From: Strigamia acuminata
Lineage: Eukaryota > Arthropoda > Chilopoda > Geophilomorpha > Linotaeniidae
Direction of reading: 5' to 3'
Assembly (NCBI GenBank): GCA_949358305.1
Contig: OX442318.1
Location: 15,110,517 to 15,174,516 of the forward strand
DNA length: 64,000 bases
The number at the start of each line of letters is the position of its first letter. The stretch's first letter is position 1. Position numbers and translations under genes: made by a program. The notes under the pieces are model-generated. The model saw nothing but the letters and a program-made list of their open reading frames with translations. It was not told the origin of the DNA and searched no databases. Positions 20,739 to 32,046 of this stretch are shown one piece after another.

Positions 20739-23700
20739 CTAGTAAAATGCAGTGTAATCCTGGCGTGGTTGCGATCTAAGTCGTCGTGACCGGAAATCAC
20801 TTTCAGCAGGACGTCGCGCATGCGTATCAGCGCTAACAGCACTTGCGACCCCTGGTGATGGTTTCTGCGACCATTTCTTGTTGGTTTCGCCTGACGACGA
20901 TTTTAGCAACTGATTTTGCTGTTCTAAATCAGCTTCCTTTTTCGCCCGTCGTTCCTCGATTTCTTTCGGCCCGTAAATTGCCTTCAGTCGCTCCTTTTCA
21001 GTTAGAACCGGCGAATCCGACGTTTTATCTCCGGATTCAAAAAAATTCCTCAACGAAATTTGATCATCATCATCAATAAACCTTTCCTTCGCTCCTACTT
21101 TAGGCCTATCTCGCGGATCATCGTCCTTCTTCACAATTTCCGCATTTTGATCGTCTTTTTGCGAACTTCCTTGCACTTCATCAGAAAATGTTACTTTCTT
21201 TGGTGGTAAATCCTGCAGAATAGTTTCTGGAATTTCCTCTCTCGGCTTGTATGGTTTTAAACGCTCAACATTGACAATACTAGTTTTCTTTCCTGATGAA
21301 TTCCTCACTTCATAATCGTTTGGCGCTGTGCGTCTAACTATCTCATATGGTCCAGAAAATGGTGGCAGGAGTTTTTCGCTTAACCCTACTTTCCTATTTG
21401 GGGTTTTCAAGTAAACTAGTTCTCCTGGTTCGAATTCAACCACAATTCTGTCCAAATCAAATCTTCTCTTGCTTTTCTCACTCTGCCATTCTAATCTTTC
21501 GTTGGCAATTTTCCGCATCTCCCGCATAAATCTAGAAGTGCGAAGAGTGAATTCCTTTCGAGGAAGGTTCAAGTTCACATCCACACTCAAATCAACTTCA
21601 TAACCTTTCAACAGATAATATGGGGTGTATCCAGTTGTTTCATGGACTGCTGAATTATAGGAGAAAATGACAAATGGTAAAAATTCATCCCAATCTGTGT
21701 GATCTTTATTAGTATAACATGTCAACATTTTGGCAAACGTTGCATTAAATCTTTCCGTTAATCCGTTGGTCCTTGGGTGGTACCCGGAAGTAGACTTGTG
21801 CTGGGATTTAAACAGTGCTGATACCTCATTAATCATTTCATTCCTGTACTCCGTCCCCTTATCGCTGAGTATCTCGCGTGGACTTCCCTCTTTGAGCATT
21901 ACCTCGAATACAAGAGTTTTCGCTGCTTCCAACGCTGTACATGCTGGAGCCGCTCTGGCGATGACTGCACGCGACAAGTAATCAGTTATAACAAATACAA
22001 ACTTATTTCCACTATTTGAAACTGGAAAGCTTCCTAACGTGTCTATACCAATCCTCTCAAACGGTCTTGAAATCGTCGACCAAGGTTGTAATAAACCTTT
22101 TTGTGGAGTGGTCATTGACTTACTTCCTGCGCAATGTGGACAACTGAGAACGTAATTCCTTACGTCCCTGTATATCCTCGGCCAAAAGAATCTTACTCTA
22201 ATTCTTTTCCACGTCTTATTTAGGCCGAGATGAGCACCTACGAGCCCGTCATGCATTTCTTCTAACACTTGCTTACGTAAATGCTGCGGTACTACTAAAA
22301 GGTTTCCTTCCATGTTTAGAGAATTGTAACTTTTCTTTCTAAACAACGTGTTATCCAGGAGAACGAACTGTTTTAAAGGACGTTTCCTGTTTCTTGGAAG
22401 TTGCTCAATGTTCTCCATTGCGGTGATGATCTCCAAAATTTTCTCGTCCTTACGCTGTTCTACAGGTAAGTTGAGTTTTTCGAGAAGTAGTAAGAGAATA
22501 ATTTCTTTTTCTTCCTCACCAATCTCTTCTTGGATTCGGCTAAGAGCATCTGCATCCGTGTGCTTCTTGCCTGACTTGTGCATCACATCGTAGTCATAAT
22601 CTACCAGTTGTAAACTCCACCTGGCCAATCTACCGTTGGGATTTTTCACCTTATTCAGCCATTGTAACGCAGAATGGTCTGTCACAATTGTAAATTTCCT
22701 ACCGTAAAGATATGGTCTGTACTTGTTAATGCCGAATATTATGGCTAAACATTCTCTTTCCGTAGCTGTGTAATTCTGTTCCGCTGTACTTAACAATCGG
22801 CTGGCGTAACAAATCACATGTTCTTGCTTGTTAATACGCTGCTTCAAAATTGCACCGAGCCCATAAGCACTTGCATCCGTAGATACAATGAATGGCTCTG
22901 CAAAATTTGGATGTGCCAATACTGGTACCGTAACTAAAGCTGTCCGCAAGGCCTTAAACGCTGTTTCCTGTGGTGGTCCCCAATCAAAAGCTTCATCTTT
23001 ACGAGTCAAGTTGGCTAATGGCTTAGATACGTCCGCAAATCCTGGAATGAACTTACGATAATACGAACATAAACCCAAAAACCCTCTCAACTGCTTCAAA
23101 TTTGTTGGTTTTGGAAATTTAGCTACACTTTCCAAATTACGTGGATCAGGTGACACTCCATCAGAATCAACTATGTGGCCTAAATATTTGATGGTATTAG
23201 TACCAAACGTACATTTGCTGAGTTTAACCTTTAAGTTTGCCAACCGCAGCTTGCTGAAGACAGCATCGAGATCCTCCAGATGCTGATCAAAAGTCTTCGA
23301 GAAGATTATAAGGTCGTCAATATAAGCTATACAGACCTTGCCAAGAAGATTACCAAGCACTTTGTTCATCAATTTTTGAAACGCAGCTGGGCTATTACAT
23401 AATCCCATTCCTAGGACGTTAAACTCAAAATGTCCGCTTGAAGTGGTAAACGCTGTTTTTTCACGATCTTGTTCATTTATTTCGACTTGATAATATCCTT
23501 GAATAAGATCCATCATCGAAAAATACTGGGCCCCTGCCAGTTGATCTAAGGTGTCATCAATCCTGGGCAGTGGGTATACCATTTTCTTTGTGATCGCGTT
23601 TAACCTCCTCCAATCGACACAAAATCTCCATTTACCGTCTCTTTTCTTGATGAGTAGTACTGGTGCACTCCATGGACTTTCTGATTCCCTAATGACTCCC

Positions 23701-24683
23701 ATCTCAAGCAACTTTCTGGTCTCTTCTGCCTCTACTTCTTTTTCTGCGATTGAACGTCTATAAGGCTGCAAATGTATTGGATCATGGTCCCCCGTATCAA
23801 TTTTGTGTTTAAATGTTGTTACTCTACCTAAGTCTTTGTCTGTGGCTGCAAATCTATCCTGATTCCTTTGAAGTAACTCCTTCATCCGCTCTTGTTGGCT
23901 TTTAGTCATCTTATCTTTAGCAATCGAGGAGTCAAAGTCAAAGCAATGCACTTGCTTTTCTTCTGTCAACTCAACCGCTTTGGTTGAGGAGTCAGAGCAA
24001 TGCACTTGCTTTTCATCCAACAACCCAATCTCAATAATGTAATACGCCTTACCAATTGCAGATTTCTCCTTCAGAAAGACTGATTTGTTTGTTGGATTAG
24101 CCACACGCAGAACTCCTTTACCATACTCAAAATTTGTTAATGTTTTACAACACAAAATTCCAAACCTATCTATTACATTTCCTAGAGGTTCCATAAACAT
24201 TTCTGTGGTTAGTTTTGTATTTAAATAAACTGGTATAACGCATTCATGCATTGGTGGAATTGAGATATTCTTCATCACTCTGGCAACATAACTCTGGTCC
24301 GAAAATGATCTATTTATTGGAAAAACTGCTTCTTCTACTCCACTAACATTGTTCCGGCCCACAAAGATTTTTTGTAAATCATAATCGACGACAGTTCTCG
24401 TTGACCTCATGAATGGATCCCCCAATAAAAGCTGATGATGAAATCCTGACACTATTAACACTTCCACTCTATAGGTCAGTTTTCCAATTGCAATGTTCAT
24501 TTTTGTTTTACCCACTGGAACTACCAAATCCTTTCCTATCCCACGTAGCCTAATGTTAGGGCTGGGTGAATAATCCAACTGAAGAGCTATTGCAACTTCC
24601 TCACTTAGAAGGTTTCGTTTGGCTCCAGTATCCATTACCGCTTTTATTTCCATTTCTTTTACAATTACTGGGATCTCCAACAA
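20739..24683 (-). CDS. pol: Gypsy H pol: protease, RT, RNase H, integrase
   Basis: The frame runs to 20739. It is open upstream to 24821, overlapping the gag end by 40 bases in the -1 frame, so it has no ATG of its own and is probably made as Gag-Pol. A basic run (PKKRKRKKKK) precedes the aspartic protease box AVMDTGAKRNLL near residue 17. RT carries MMDLIQGYYQVEI and the active site CIAYIDDLIIFS near residue 456. RNase H has FIVSTDASAYGLGA and TDHSALQWL. Integrase has an HHCC finger ending CPHCAGSK near 850 and the D,D,E residues in GIDTLG, SDKGTEY and GLTERFN near 880, 942 and 976. A chromatin-facing tail of about 200 residues with an acidic end follows. No stop or missing catalytic residue was seen. 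Confidence 0.95.
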   Translation of the reverse strand: MLEIPVIVKEMEIKAVMDTGAKRNLLSEEVAIALQLDYSPSPNIRLRGIGKDLVVPVGKTKMNIAIGKLTYRVEVLIVSGFHHQLLLGDPFMRSTRTVVDYDLQKIFVGRNNVSGVEEAVFPINRSFSDQSYVARVMKNISIPPMHECVIPVYLNTKLTTEMFMEPLGNVIDRFGILCCKTLTNFEYGKGVLRVANPTNKSVFLKEKSAIGKAYYIIEIGLLDEKQVHCSDSSTKAVELTEEKQVHCFDFDSSIAKDKMTKSQQERMKELLQRNQDRFAATDKDLGRVTTFKHKIDTGDHDPIHLQPYRRSIAEKEVEAEETRKLLEMGVIRESESPWSAPVLLIKKRDGKWRFCVDWRRLNAITKKMVYPLPRIDDTLDQLAGAQYFSMMDLIQGYYQVEINEQDREKTAFTTSSGHFEFNVLGMGLCNSPAAFQKLMNKVLGNLLGKVCIAYIDDLIIFSKTFDQHLEDLDAVFSKLRLANLKVKLSKCTFGTNTIKYLGHIVDSDGVSPDPRNLESVAKFPKPTNLKQLRGFLGLCSYYRKFIPGFADVSKPLANLTRKDEAFDWGPPQETAFKALRTALVTVPVLAHPNFAEPFIVSTDASAYGLGAILKQRINKQEHVICYASRLLSTAEQNYTATERECLAIIFGINKYRPYLYGRKFTIVTDHSALQWLNKVKNPNGRLARWSLQLVDYDYDVMHKSGKKHTDADALSRIQEEIGEEEKEIILLLLLEKLNLPVEQRKDEKILEIITAMENIEQLPRNRKRPLKQFVLLDNTLFRKKSYNSLNMEGNLLVVPQHLRKQVLEEMHDGLVGAHLGLNKTWKRIRVRFFWPRIYRDVRNYVLSCPHCAGSKSMTTPQKGLLQPWSTISRPFERIGIDTLGSFPVSNSGNKFVFVITDYLSRAVIARAAPACTALEAAKTLVFEVMLKEGSPREILSDKGTEYRNEMINEVSALFKSQHKSTSGYHPRTNGLTERFNATFAKMLTCYTNKDHTDWDEFLPFVIFSYNSAVHETTGYTPYYLLKGYEVDLSVDVNLNLPRKEFTLRTSRFMREMRKIANERLEWQSEKSKRRFDLDRIVVEFEPGELVYLKTPNRKVGLSEKLLPPFSGPYEIVRRTAPNDYEVRNSSGKKTSIVNVERLKPYKPREEIPETILQDLPPKKVTFSDEVQGSSQKDDQNAEIVKKDDDPRDRPKVGAKERFIDDDDQISLRNFFESGDKTSDSPVLTEKERLKAIYGPKEIEERRAKKEADLEQQNQLLKSSSGETNKKWSQKPSPGVASAVSADTHARRPAESDFRSRRLRSQPRQDYTAFY

Positions 24684-24781
24684 TGACTCCGATACCTGAA
24701 CGTCAATTATAACTATCTTACTCTTCTTCTTTTTTCTTTTCCTTTTCTTTGGGTGGCAACAATTTCTCTGTGGCCGTTCAA

Positions 24782-26454
24782 CTAGTTTTTCGAATTTTGG
24801 GCCTTCGTTTGTGCCTGAGGATTAGGGTTTCCATCTTGCTGTTCACCTCTTCTCCTCTTTTTATTCCACTTCCAGCTGTTACTTCCACCTCTTTCCTGTT
24901 GCTGTTGTTGCTGTTGTTGTTGTTGCCTGGGTGGATTGTAAAACTCACAACTGAAATGATGATAACATCCGCATGAACGGTTATTAGAATTATTACTATT
25001 GTTAGTATTATAATTATTGTAATTAGGATTAAAGCCTTGTCTACTGCCTCTACTTCTACCTCCTTGATTATACTGTCCCCTATTCCTTATTGGCGCATAC
25101 CACTGATTCTGTATCAGTATCGACTCTTCATCCAGCAAATCCACTGACTCTGCTTCTAACAATCGCTGTTTTAACTCAGCGACTTCAGCTATTAACTCAG
25201 CGTGGGTTGGTTGGGTCCCCACAGTTCCACTCAGTTTACCTGCTGTTACCGGGATCACCTTCTCATCCACGATTTTTTTAAACGCTGCAAGTAGAACATC
25301 TGCTGGGTCTTTTATCTTGTGACTTTCAAATAACTTAATTCTCTCTTCCATATCCGCCAAAGTCTTCGGGAATACAGTAATCAACATTTTTTGCATTTCC
25401 GGCTTCAATCCTTGAAAAATGTAATTAATCTTCAAATTCTCAGGTAATTCTGGTCGCGCATACCGTACTGCCTCGATTTAACGCCGGTCGTATCTAAACG
25501 CCGGCTCCTGATTAAGCGCCGGGCAAACTGAGGACGAAATGGCAATAAACGCCGGCCTTAAATGAACGCCGGGTTTGTTTAAACGCCGGGTTGAAACGTT
25601 TTTTAAACGTTTTGAGAGGTCTTTTGGTCGAAACATCGAAGAATAGCTAGCAATGAGTGGCTTTCCAATTTTTTTTTTCGGGTAGACGCCCGGCGCGAAT
25701 AATCGCCGGGCTTTGAATGAACGCCGGGGGGGTCAACTAGAAAAAATGAATAAACGCCCCGGCGTTAAATCGAGGCAGTACGGTAAGCACATTCGGCCAA
25801 GACCTTCTTCATAAATGCATCGGCTTTACCATCTGTGTGCCTCATAAAATGAAGAGTGTTCAATACATTTTCCTGGCTCTTCCTGAACTTCTTTTCGATT
25901 TGTGGCTTCCATTCCGTCCAAGTCCAGGTTGGATTCGTTTTATATTGTTCCACAAACCATGCCAGTCCGTCAGTCTTAAGGGCTAACGGCAATTGTTTCA
26001 CTCGTTCATCATCTGATGCTATTGTAGCTTCATAAGCCACCAGCCATTGGTCAATGTTACCTTTTTCCGTATCATAACAAACAACTTCGCGCTTTTGTAT
26101 CAAAATACCCTTGAGAAGATCAGTTAAAACTGTTGTTGGATCCGCCATCTTGGATACAGTTCCTTTTGATGTGGATTCCTTTAATTTTACTGGTGTTAAC
26201 AATTCAAATACTGATTGAAAAGACTTTGATTGCGCAAATTTTAATGGGGTTGCAAAAACAAGTTTATCATCCAATGTGGAAGTATTTTGCTCAACCTCCT
26301 TTATTCCAGGTTCCGACTGTGAAGTTGTTTTTCTCTTCCTAACCGCTACTTTGGAATCATCCACTGTGCTTACTAATTCTTGTTCTAATTCTTGATTCTT
26401 TAAGTCCAGTAGATTATCCACTTGCGCCTGTGACAACTTAACTGGCTGATCCAC
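24782..26454 (-). pseudogene. gag: Gypsy H gag, broken by an inverted-repeat element
   Basis: Two frames, 25786-26454 and 24782-25460, are parts of one gag. Removing 25463-25785 brings them into phase across a Tyr codon. The left part has WLVAYEATIASDDERVKQLP and TWTEWKPQIEKKF of the retrotransposon gag family. The C-terminal part has a Gln run (QQQQQQQQQQ) near its end. It has no CCHC knuckle, only a CGCYHHFSCEF segment. The first ATG in the long frame is at 26148. The 100 codons before it, back to a GTG at 26454, are open and gag-like, so the original start may be mutated. The gag ends TAG at 24782. A weak slippery candidate CGAAAAACTAG sits at that stop. Confidence 0.85.
25463..25783. mobile_element. 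321-bp MITE-like element with GCCGG repeats, in the H gag
   Basis: Perfect 25-base terminal inverted repeats lie at 25463-25487 and 25759-25783, starting CCGTACTGCCTCGATTTAAC. They are flanked by TA on both sides (25461-25462 and 25784-25785), the target duplication of Tc1/mariner-type elements. About ten copies of an AACGCCGG-like octamer line both halves, mostly in the same orientation. The middle (25590-25670) is unrelated AT-rich sequence with a T-run. It has no coding capacity, so it must have been moved by a transposase encoded elsewhere. Confidence 0.9.
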
Positions 26455-27092
26455 TGTTAAGCCTTTAATTATAACTTCACTTTATTCACAGACCGCTTTA
26501 GTAACTCACAACCTTCACTAAACCTGAAACAAACTTATGCACAATTAATTATCACAATTAGTCACTAATTCAAAGTAAATTTCAACAAAATCAAAACAAT
26601 AAATTATTTTCTGAAAAATAATCAAAATTAATCATCAAAATCAACATAAACTTCTACATAAACCAAAAAGAAAACATTTCCTATAATTGAATCATTATTA
26701 ATATAAGTTTTATCATTAAACAAACATTGAATATTCACCACTCTTAACCTCCAAAACAACCTCATTTTATTATATAAATTCAACTTGGGTAAATATCTTT
26801 AATAAATTCAAATATGTAAATCTTATTAGTGCACTATAATCAAATATTCAACTGCAATTGACCCTAAAAGAAAATTTTCACAATGAGTCACCTTTCAATC
26901 TTATCACTCATGCAAATGAGTTTGCAACTTTTCAAAATTTTATATGACTTTTATTTGAATTTTACTGAATTTTAATGCAAATTTGTACGGATTTCAAATG
27001 GATCTTCTAATTTTAGCAAATAACTGGCCAATTTCACTTTACTTTTACTACTTTTCACTACTTTTAGCCAATTAATGGGTCTCAAATAGAAA
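26455..27092 (-). other. Gag leader of H
   Basis: About 640 AT-rich bases between the primer site and gag. No coding frame and no clear repeat. Confidence 0.7.
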
Positions 27093-27110
27093 TGACCGCA
27101 ATCTCCACCA
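27093..27110 (-). promoter_or_regulatory. Primer-binding site of H
   Basis: The minus strand reads TGGTGGAGATTGCGGTCA three bases inside the 5' LTR. The TGG start fits complementarity to a tRNA 3' end. I could not assign the tRNA. Confidence 0.75.
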
Positions 27111-27113
27111 CTT

Positions 27114-27619
27114 TGTTACGTGGCCAGACTGACTACTGTTTGACCACGTAAATACTTATTTATTAAACTGGGGGTTTGTAATAGCATTAAGTTAAACTAG
27201 CATTTAACTGTGTTGCTAATAAGAAGGAAATAAAGAGGACTCATTGTATTATTATTAAAATATAACAGTATGTTTATTAAATCATAAATACAATCTGAAA
27301 ACAAATATAATTCAACTTAAACTAAATTCTAAAACTATCTTAAAAATAACCTAAGACTAAATAAGCATGAATAACTTTTGGGGATGGGAAAACCTTGAGA
27401 TGCCACAGCAATAACTGCTTGTCAACCTCTGTGCCCATTTGGCTCTTGTCAAACCTTAAATAGAGCTCGATCGTTCTATTATTCGGTGATAGGTAAAGTC
27501 ATTACCTCATCCGCTTAAGGCGGATTCTAGTGAGAGTTTTAGGGGTTATTCTCTAATGATTAACTACGGAAGCGAGGTGGCGACAGCTGATTCACAGCGT
27601 GCTCGTCCACCGCGTAACA
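27114..27619 (-). repeat. 5' LTR of gypsy H, 506 bp
   Basis: Same-length copy of 17815-18320 with no difference seen by eye. It is followed by the ATAT duplication and the resumed B coding sequence. Confidence 0.97.
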
Positions 27620-30540
27620 ATATACAACAGTCTGTCGTGCAACTTCTCGAACCACATACGGCCCGACTGATGCAGGCCGTATAAAGCTTTGTAAAGCTTC
27701 CAGCACTTGCCGACATTCTGTGGCGTTTGAAACCCTTTTGGAATTTCCATGTATTGGACTTCGTCCAAATCTCCGTAGAGATATGCGGCTTTTATGTCCG
27801 CATGTGTGTCTCTCCAATTCATGAGAACAACCAACATGCAAAATAACACCAAGATAACAACAAAATTCACCACCGGTGAGAACACCTCGGTGAAATCTAT
27901 GCCCGGTCGCTGTTTGAAACCTTGGGCGACCAGTCTCACTCGATGACGTCTTATTTCCCCGGTATTATCTCTCTTGATCTTATAGATCCATTTGCTGCCT
28001 AGCAATTGTTGGTCTTTCTCACAATCAACCTCTTCATATACCTTTCTTTCATTAAATATGTCAATTTCTTCTTGCATTGCGCCAACCCATTCGGACTTTC
28101 GTTCGCCTTTTATAGCCTCCTCGTAGGTGTTGGGCTCAAGCGCACAACAACCCGCAAAACCCGCAAATGGGTTCGGAAGTTCTTCATTTTGAGTTTTCCC
28201 TGAGAAATCAAACAGATCTGCCTCAAACTCGTATCCGTTCTCTTGGCACCAATGCAATGCCTCAATTCTGCTGCGGAGCCTTTTCTTGTCTGGCGCTACA
28301 TAATGCGCATAGGTTTGCCCAGCATCCCTTCCTGTTTGCCTAATATATGGTTTGATATCCCAATCATTCATATTCAATTTTAACAAAGGAACACCCCCAA
28401 CTGCTACAGCCTCTTGACCCCCTCTTACGTTTGGAGAAGCTAACAGTGCTTCTTGGAAAACCTCTTCATCATCACTGACTTCGTCAGTTGGTTCTCCAGT
28501 AAATTCAATCAGTTTTGGTTTCTTAAAAACCAGGGGTTTAGGGGTTGTCGGTAATGGGGGCTTACCAAGTGTCAAATCCACAGCTGGTGGAAGCGGCTTT
28601 AAAACAGGTGGCACGGCTTGTTGAACAGGTAAACCCTGAATTGGGGGAACTTGACCTGGTAAAGGTTGGCTTGGCTTTGGAACAGGGACATGAACGGGTG
28701 CCAAGCTCACAGGAGTTGGGGTTTCTTCGTCTGACTCAAGTCCCAAGTCACTCCCATTAAAGTATTCAAAACTTTGTGTCTGTTCCTTTCCCTTTTTCGG
28801 AATGCCATTCCCCTTTTCATGCCAATATTCATTTTCGTTAATAGTCACGTGTTTTGACCCAAAAATCTTATTACGTGTTGGGTCCCATATGCGATATCCC
28901 TTTGTGTCAGTACAATAACCTACAAGGGCTCCAACCCAAGCTCTTGGTTCCAATTTGCTATGGCGTTGTTGGGCAGGGATATGTGTATAACATTTTGATC
29001 CAATGCATCTTAAATGCCTAACTGAAGCCCTTTTGTTATAAAATACATTATAGGGGGAACGATTGTTCAATTTCGGATGTGGGTATAAGTTCTTAACATA
29101 AACGAGGGTTACTGCTAACTCTCCCCACAATCTCTTGGGAAGTTCAGACTCAATTAACATCGCTCTCACCCCCTCTAAGATTAAGCGGTTCGCCCGCTCT
29201 GCGACAGAATTCATTTCGGGCGAATAGGCATTCGTCCGCTCGCATTTAATTCCTTCTTGTTGGGCATAATCTTCCCATTCCTTGGATACAAATTCGCCCC
29301 CTTTATCAGTTCGTATTGCTTTGACCTTTTTAGATGTGGAGCGTTCAATCTCTCTTTGCCAAATCTTAAAAATCCCTAATACATCACTTTTCTTTTTCAT
29401 GATGTATATCCACATAAAGCGTGAATAATCGTCCACTATAAGTAGGAAATAACTCCCACCCCCAAGGGTTTTAGTTTGGCTTGCCCCCCAAACATCCATA
29501 TGTACAAGGTCCAATATGCCTTTGGTCAAAATTTGTCTAATTGGAGGAAATCCAGCACGTGTCTTCTTGGCTTTCATGCACGCGTCACACTGGTCCATGT
29601 CTCTATTAGACAATTTCACTCCAAAAATATCTGTTGACTTTTCCATGTCAACAATGCCCTTTGTGTGTAAATGTGCCATCCGGCCATGCCAGTAACTAAT
29701 ATCTAAAGCTTTATCCGCTTTCCCATTAGACTTAACCCCGTTAATTCCGCTGGCCGGAAGCGCACTCGCATCAGTTGCGCTGGAAACGATTTTCTCTGGA
29801 GTTTTAATGCCCTTCTTGCCTTTTGATGTGTTCAACACTTCACTGTAAGACGGTTTCGTAATTTCGCTCGCCTGCGTTACGCATTCACTCGAGTTAGGGT
29901 TAGATACGCTATTATTAACAACATTAACACTTTCAGTAACATTCAATGTATTAGTAATCGGATTACTTATGCCAGGTGCTTCCGCATGCGTCGGAATTGC
30001 ACTTGCATTTACAGAAGGAACCGCAATTTGACAAGAACTTTTGTACATTCTGTCCGATTGACGCATGGCTGTCAATATTGGTTCTGTAATCCGTTGTTTG
30101 AAAATGACCATCTTTCCTTCACCAACACGGGTTACATACCCAGCCTCATCAGTGCGACCGAGGGAAATCAAATTCTTAGTGAAATTAGGTGCGTAAAACA
30201 CATTCCTTAATATGAATGGGTGCCCTTGAGATTTATCTTTCGATTCCAATTTAATATCTCCCACCCCGTCAATTTTGGATGAACCCTCACCCAGTCGCAC
30301 TGAATAATTCGAAAGGGGTTTATAATTCACAAAACCATGTTTAGTGAAGGTAAAATGGTCCGTGGCCCCGGTGTCCACGTACCACGCCATGTCTTGCACC
30401 CCCGATGATGTAACAAATGAAGACACGGTCGTCGTTGATTGTCCGATGGTCTGTTGAAGTGATGTATAAAATCCTTCAAGTTCCTCCGAAGAGCTGACGT
30501 TAGCTTTCTTTCCTCGTGCACGCCCTCGGCCTTTGCCGCG
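27620..30540 (-). pseudogene. Copia B protease, integrase and RT (5' part)
   Basis: One open frame contains, in order, the protease box WYVDTGATDHF, a GAG-pre-integrase motif (YWHGRMAHLHTKGI...CDACMKAKK), and integrase with all three catalytic residues (VHMDVWG, RTDKGGEF, NSVAERAN). A Pro-rich linker follows, then the start of RT (SKWIYKIKRDNTG, RLVAQGFKQRPG). It aligns with C residue by residue with only a few differences. The frame is broken at 27620 by H within RT and at 30540 by F just after the gag knuckle region. Its last codons before the stop come from the H LTR. Confidence 0.95.
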
Positions 30541-30965
30541 TGTTGCGGTCTGTCAACACCGAATTGAGAGGAATAGGGTTGGGGCTATTTGAAATTCCCG
30601 CCTCTAAAAACTTAAGTGATCGTATTGTTAAATTAGTACGAAAACCGCGCTGAGAACACATAATCCGCACTGAAAACTATTGATGAATGCATGGAACATT
30701 GATGGAAACACTGTTGATAAATATCCAATGGGGTGCTGAATCAATTGCTAATCCAGGGAAAGGCTTAACTACTCACACCACATTGAAAACTATGGTTGAA
30801 AATAGAAAACACGGGAGTAAACAAAAAACAACTTGTTTATTAAAGAGTTAGCTGAGAACTGAATAAAATACACTGATTACATTGGTTCCTGAGGAACCGC
30901 ACATGCGCAGTGCCCGTTATGGCACACGCCAAGCCGATAGCGGCGAAATACAAAAACAAAAGAAA

Positions 30966-30987
30966 CTCCGTTGTCATAGCAACGGAG
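30966..30987. other. Hairpin in the F LTR
   Basis: CTCCGTTG and CAACGGAG form an 8-bp perfect stem with a 6-base loop. The D LTRs have a hairpin at the homologous place with a compensating pair change. Confidence 0.7.
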
Positions 30988-31546
30988 GAAACGAAATCAC
31001 AGCAAAGTTGAAGTTACATAAAAACTGCACGAAATAAAGATCGTGATATACTAAAATGATCACAAGAATACCAGGAAAATTTTATCTAATCACAACAATA
31101 AGATCTGAAAAGTAAAACAATGCAAACGGAGCGAAAACAATGATCGTCAAGCAGACGATCGAGACAGCCAATCGGCGTCAAGAAAAATGATGTAATCAAA
31201 ACATTTGAATTCCGAACGGAATAAAAATGCAAAAATAGCAAAGAATACAGGTGAAAACACTTCGAAATGAAATAATAAATAAGAATAATAGTATAATAAA
31301 TTCAAAGCAAACGATTACATCATCAAAATTGCCGATAAATCAACATGGCGTCCAACGGTCACCGAATCGGCGGCAAAACAACACAGTTTGAAAATACAAG
31401 TTTAAGATTTGAATAAAAACACCTGACAATGTTGAAATAAATATAGGAAATATTATTTCCTGAACAAAATCACACTATTTAATCAAAACTACACTGAAAT
31501 GGATCGTAACACGAACGAAACGAACACCATCGGCCGCGCCCATATG

Positions 31547-32027
31547 TGTTGGCCTATGGATCTTAAATCAGGTGAGTTCAAGCAGTTTTCAATGTTTTGC
31601 AACACTAGCACAAATTGTGCCGCCATCTTTAATATCATGGAAAACATGTGAGAACAAATGATACATGGTTTGAGGTTATTTCACCTCACAAACTATAAGA
31701 AGGACAAATCACTATTGTATTCAATTTGATTTGTCCTGTACAATGTTTAAACATAAACAACTTAAAACAGAACAAGTTCTTAATGCAAAATGCTCATAAG
31801 AGCAGACGACAATTAGACAAATCATTATATAAAGGTAAATCAGTTGTGGTAACGAAACACGCATTAGATAAAAAGCAATAACAACTGATCTGCAATTCCG
31901 GGACATAATACAATGATAAACTAATCGCGTAACAATCGCGCTAATTCGGAAACGCACGAAGTAATCTCTCCATCGTAAATCGGAACTGACTGTGACAACA
32001 CTTGTCCCTAAACTTTACATATCAATA
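31547..32027 (-). repeat. 3' LTR of copia C, 481 bp
   Basis: Same length as 37991-38471 and no difference seen by eye. A 78-codon frame inside both copies (31721-31957, 38165-38401) is identical because the LTRs are; I do not take it for a gene. Confidence 0.97.
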
Positions 32028-32037
32028 CCCCCTCTGG
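32028..32037 (-). promoter_or_regulatory. Polypurine tract of C
   Basis: Minus-strand CCAGAGGGGG directly before the LTR and ten bases after the gag-pol stop. Confidence 0.9.
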
Positions 32038-32046
32038 ACAACTGTG

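Larger units (their letters stand above)
17815..27619 (-). mobile_element. Ty3/gypsy element H with a Ulp1-like protease gene
   Basis: Two 506-bp LTRs, which I read as identical, are flanked by a perfect 4-bp ATAT duplication (17811-17814 and 27620-27623) inside the B reverse transcriptase. Order on the minus strand: LTR, primer site, leader, gag (broken by a 321-bp inverted-repeat element), pol in the -1 frame, a 560-bp gap, the Ulp1-like gene, a 480-bp AT-rich stretch, polypurine tract, LTR. Identical LTRs indicate recent insertion. The protease gene occupies the position where errantivirus-type gypsy elements carry env. Confidence 0.97.
16295..30540 (-). mobile_element. Ty1/copia element B, opened by H and cut by F
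   Basis: B is of the same family as intact C (31547-38471). It starts at the left with a 476-bp 3' LTR, polypurine tract and RNase H. It is interrupted at 17815-27619 by gypsy H, continues with RT, integrase and protease, and stops at 30540 where BEL F begins. The gag, leader and 5' LTR are missing from the window. Apart from the two insertions its reading frame is open. It lies inside the right LTR of J. Confidence 0.9.

Noticed and set aside
20739-20930. C-terminal part of the H pol as an env
   Set aside because: No signal peptide, hydrophobic segment or cleavage site; it is the acidic end of the integrase tail.
24782-24795. CGAAAAACTAG as the frameshift site of H
   Set aside because: It does not fit the X XXY YYZ rule fully and I saw no strong hairpin after it. 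The -1 overlap is real but the signal stays open.
25480-25760. GCCGG repeats as a CRISPR array
   Set aside because: Units are eight bases, irregularly spaced and flanked by inverted ends with a TA duplication; this is a transposable element in a eukaryotic genome.
28006-28203. Opposite-strand frames within B, C, D, E and H coding regions
   Set aside because: They mirror real polyprotein genes in other frames; several occur twice simply because B and C are related.
31721-31957. 78-codon frame in both C LTRs
   Set aside because: Duplicated with the LTR, with no initiation context or domain; taken as chance.
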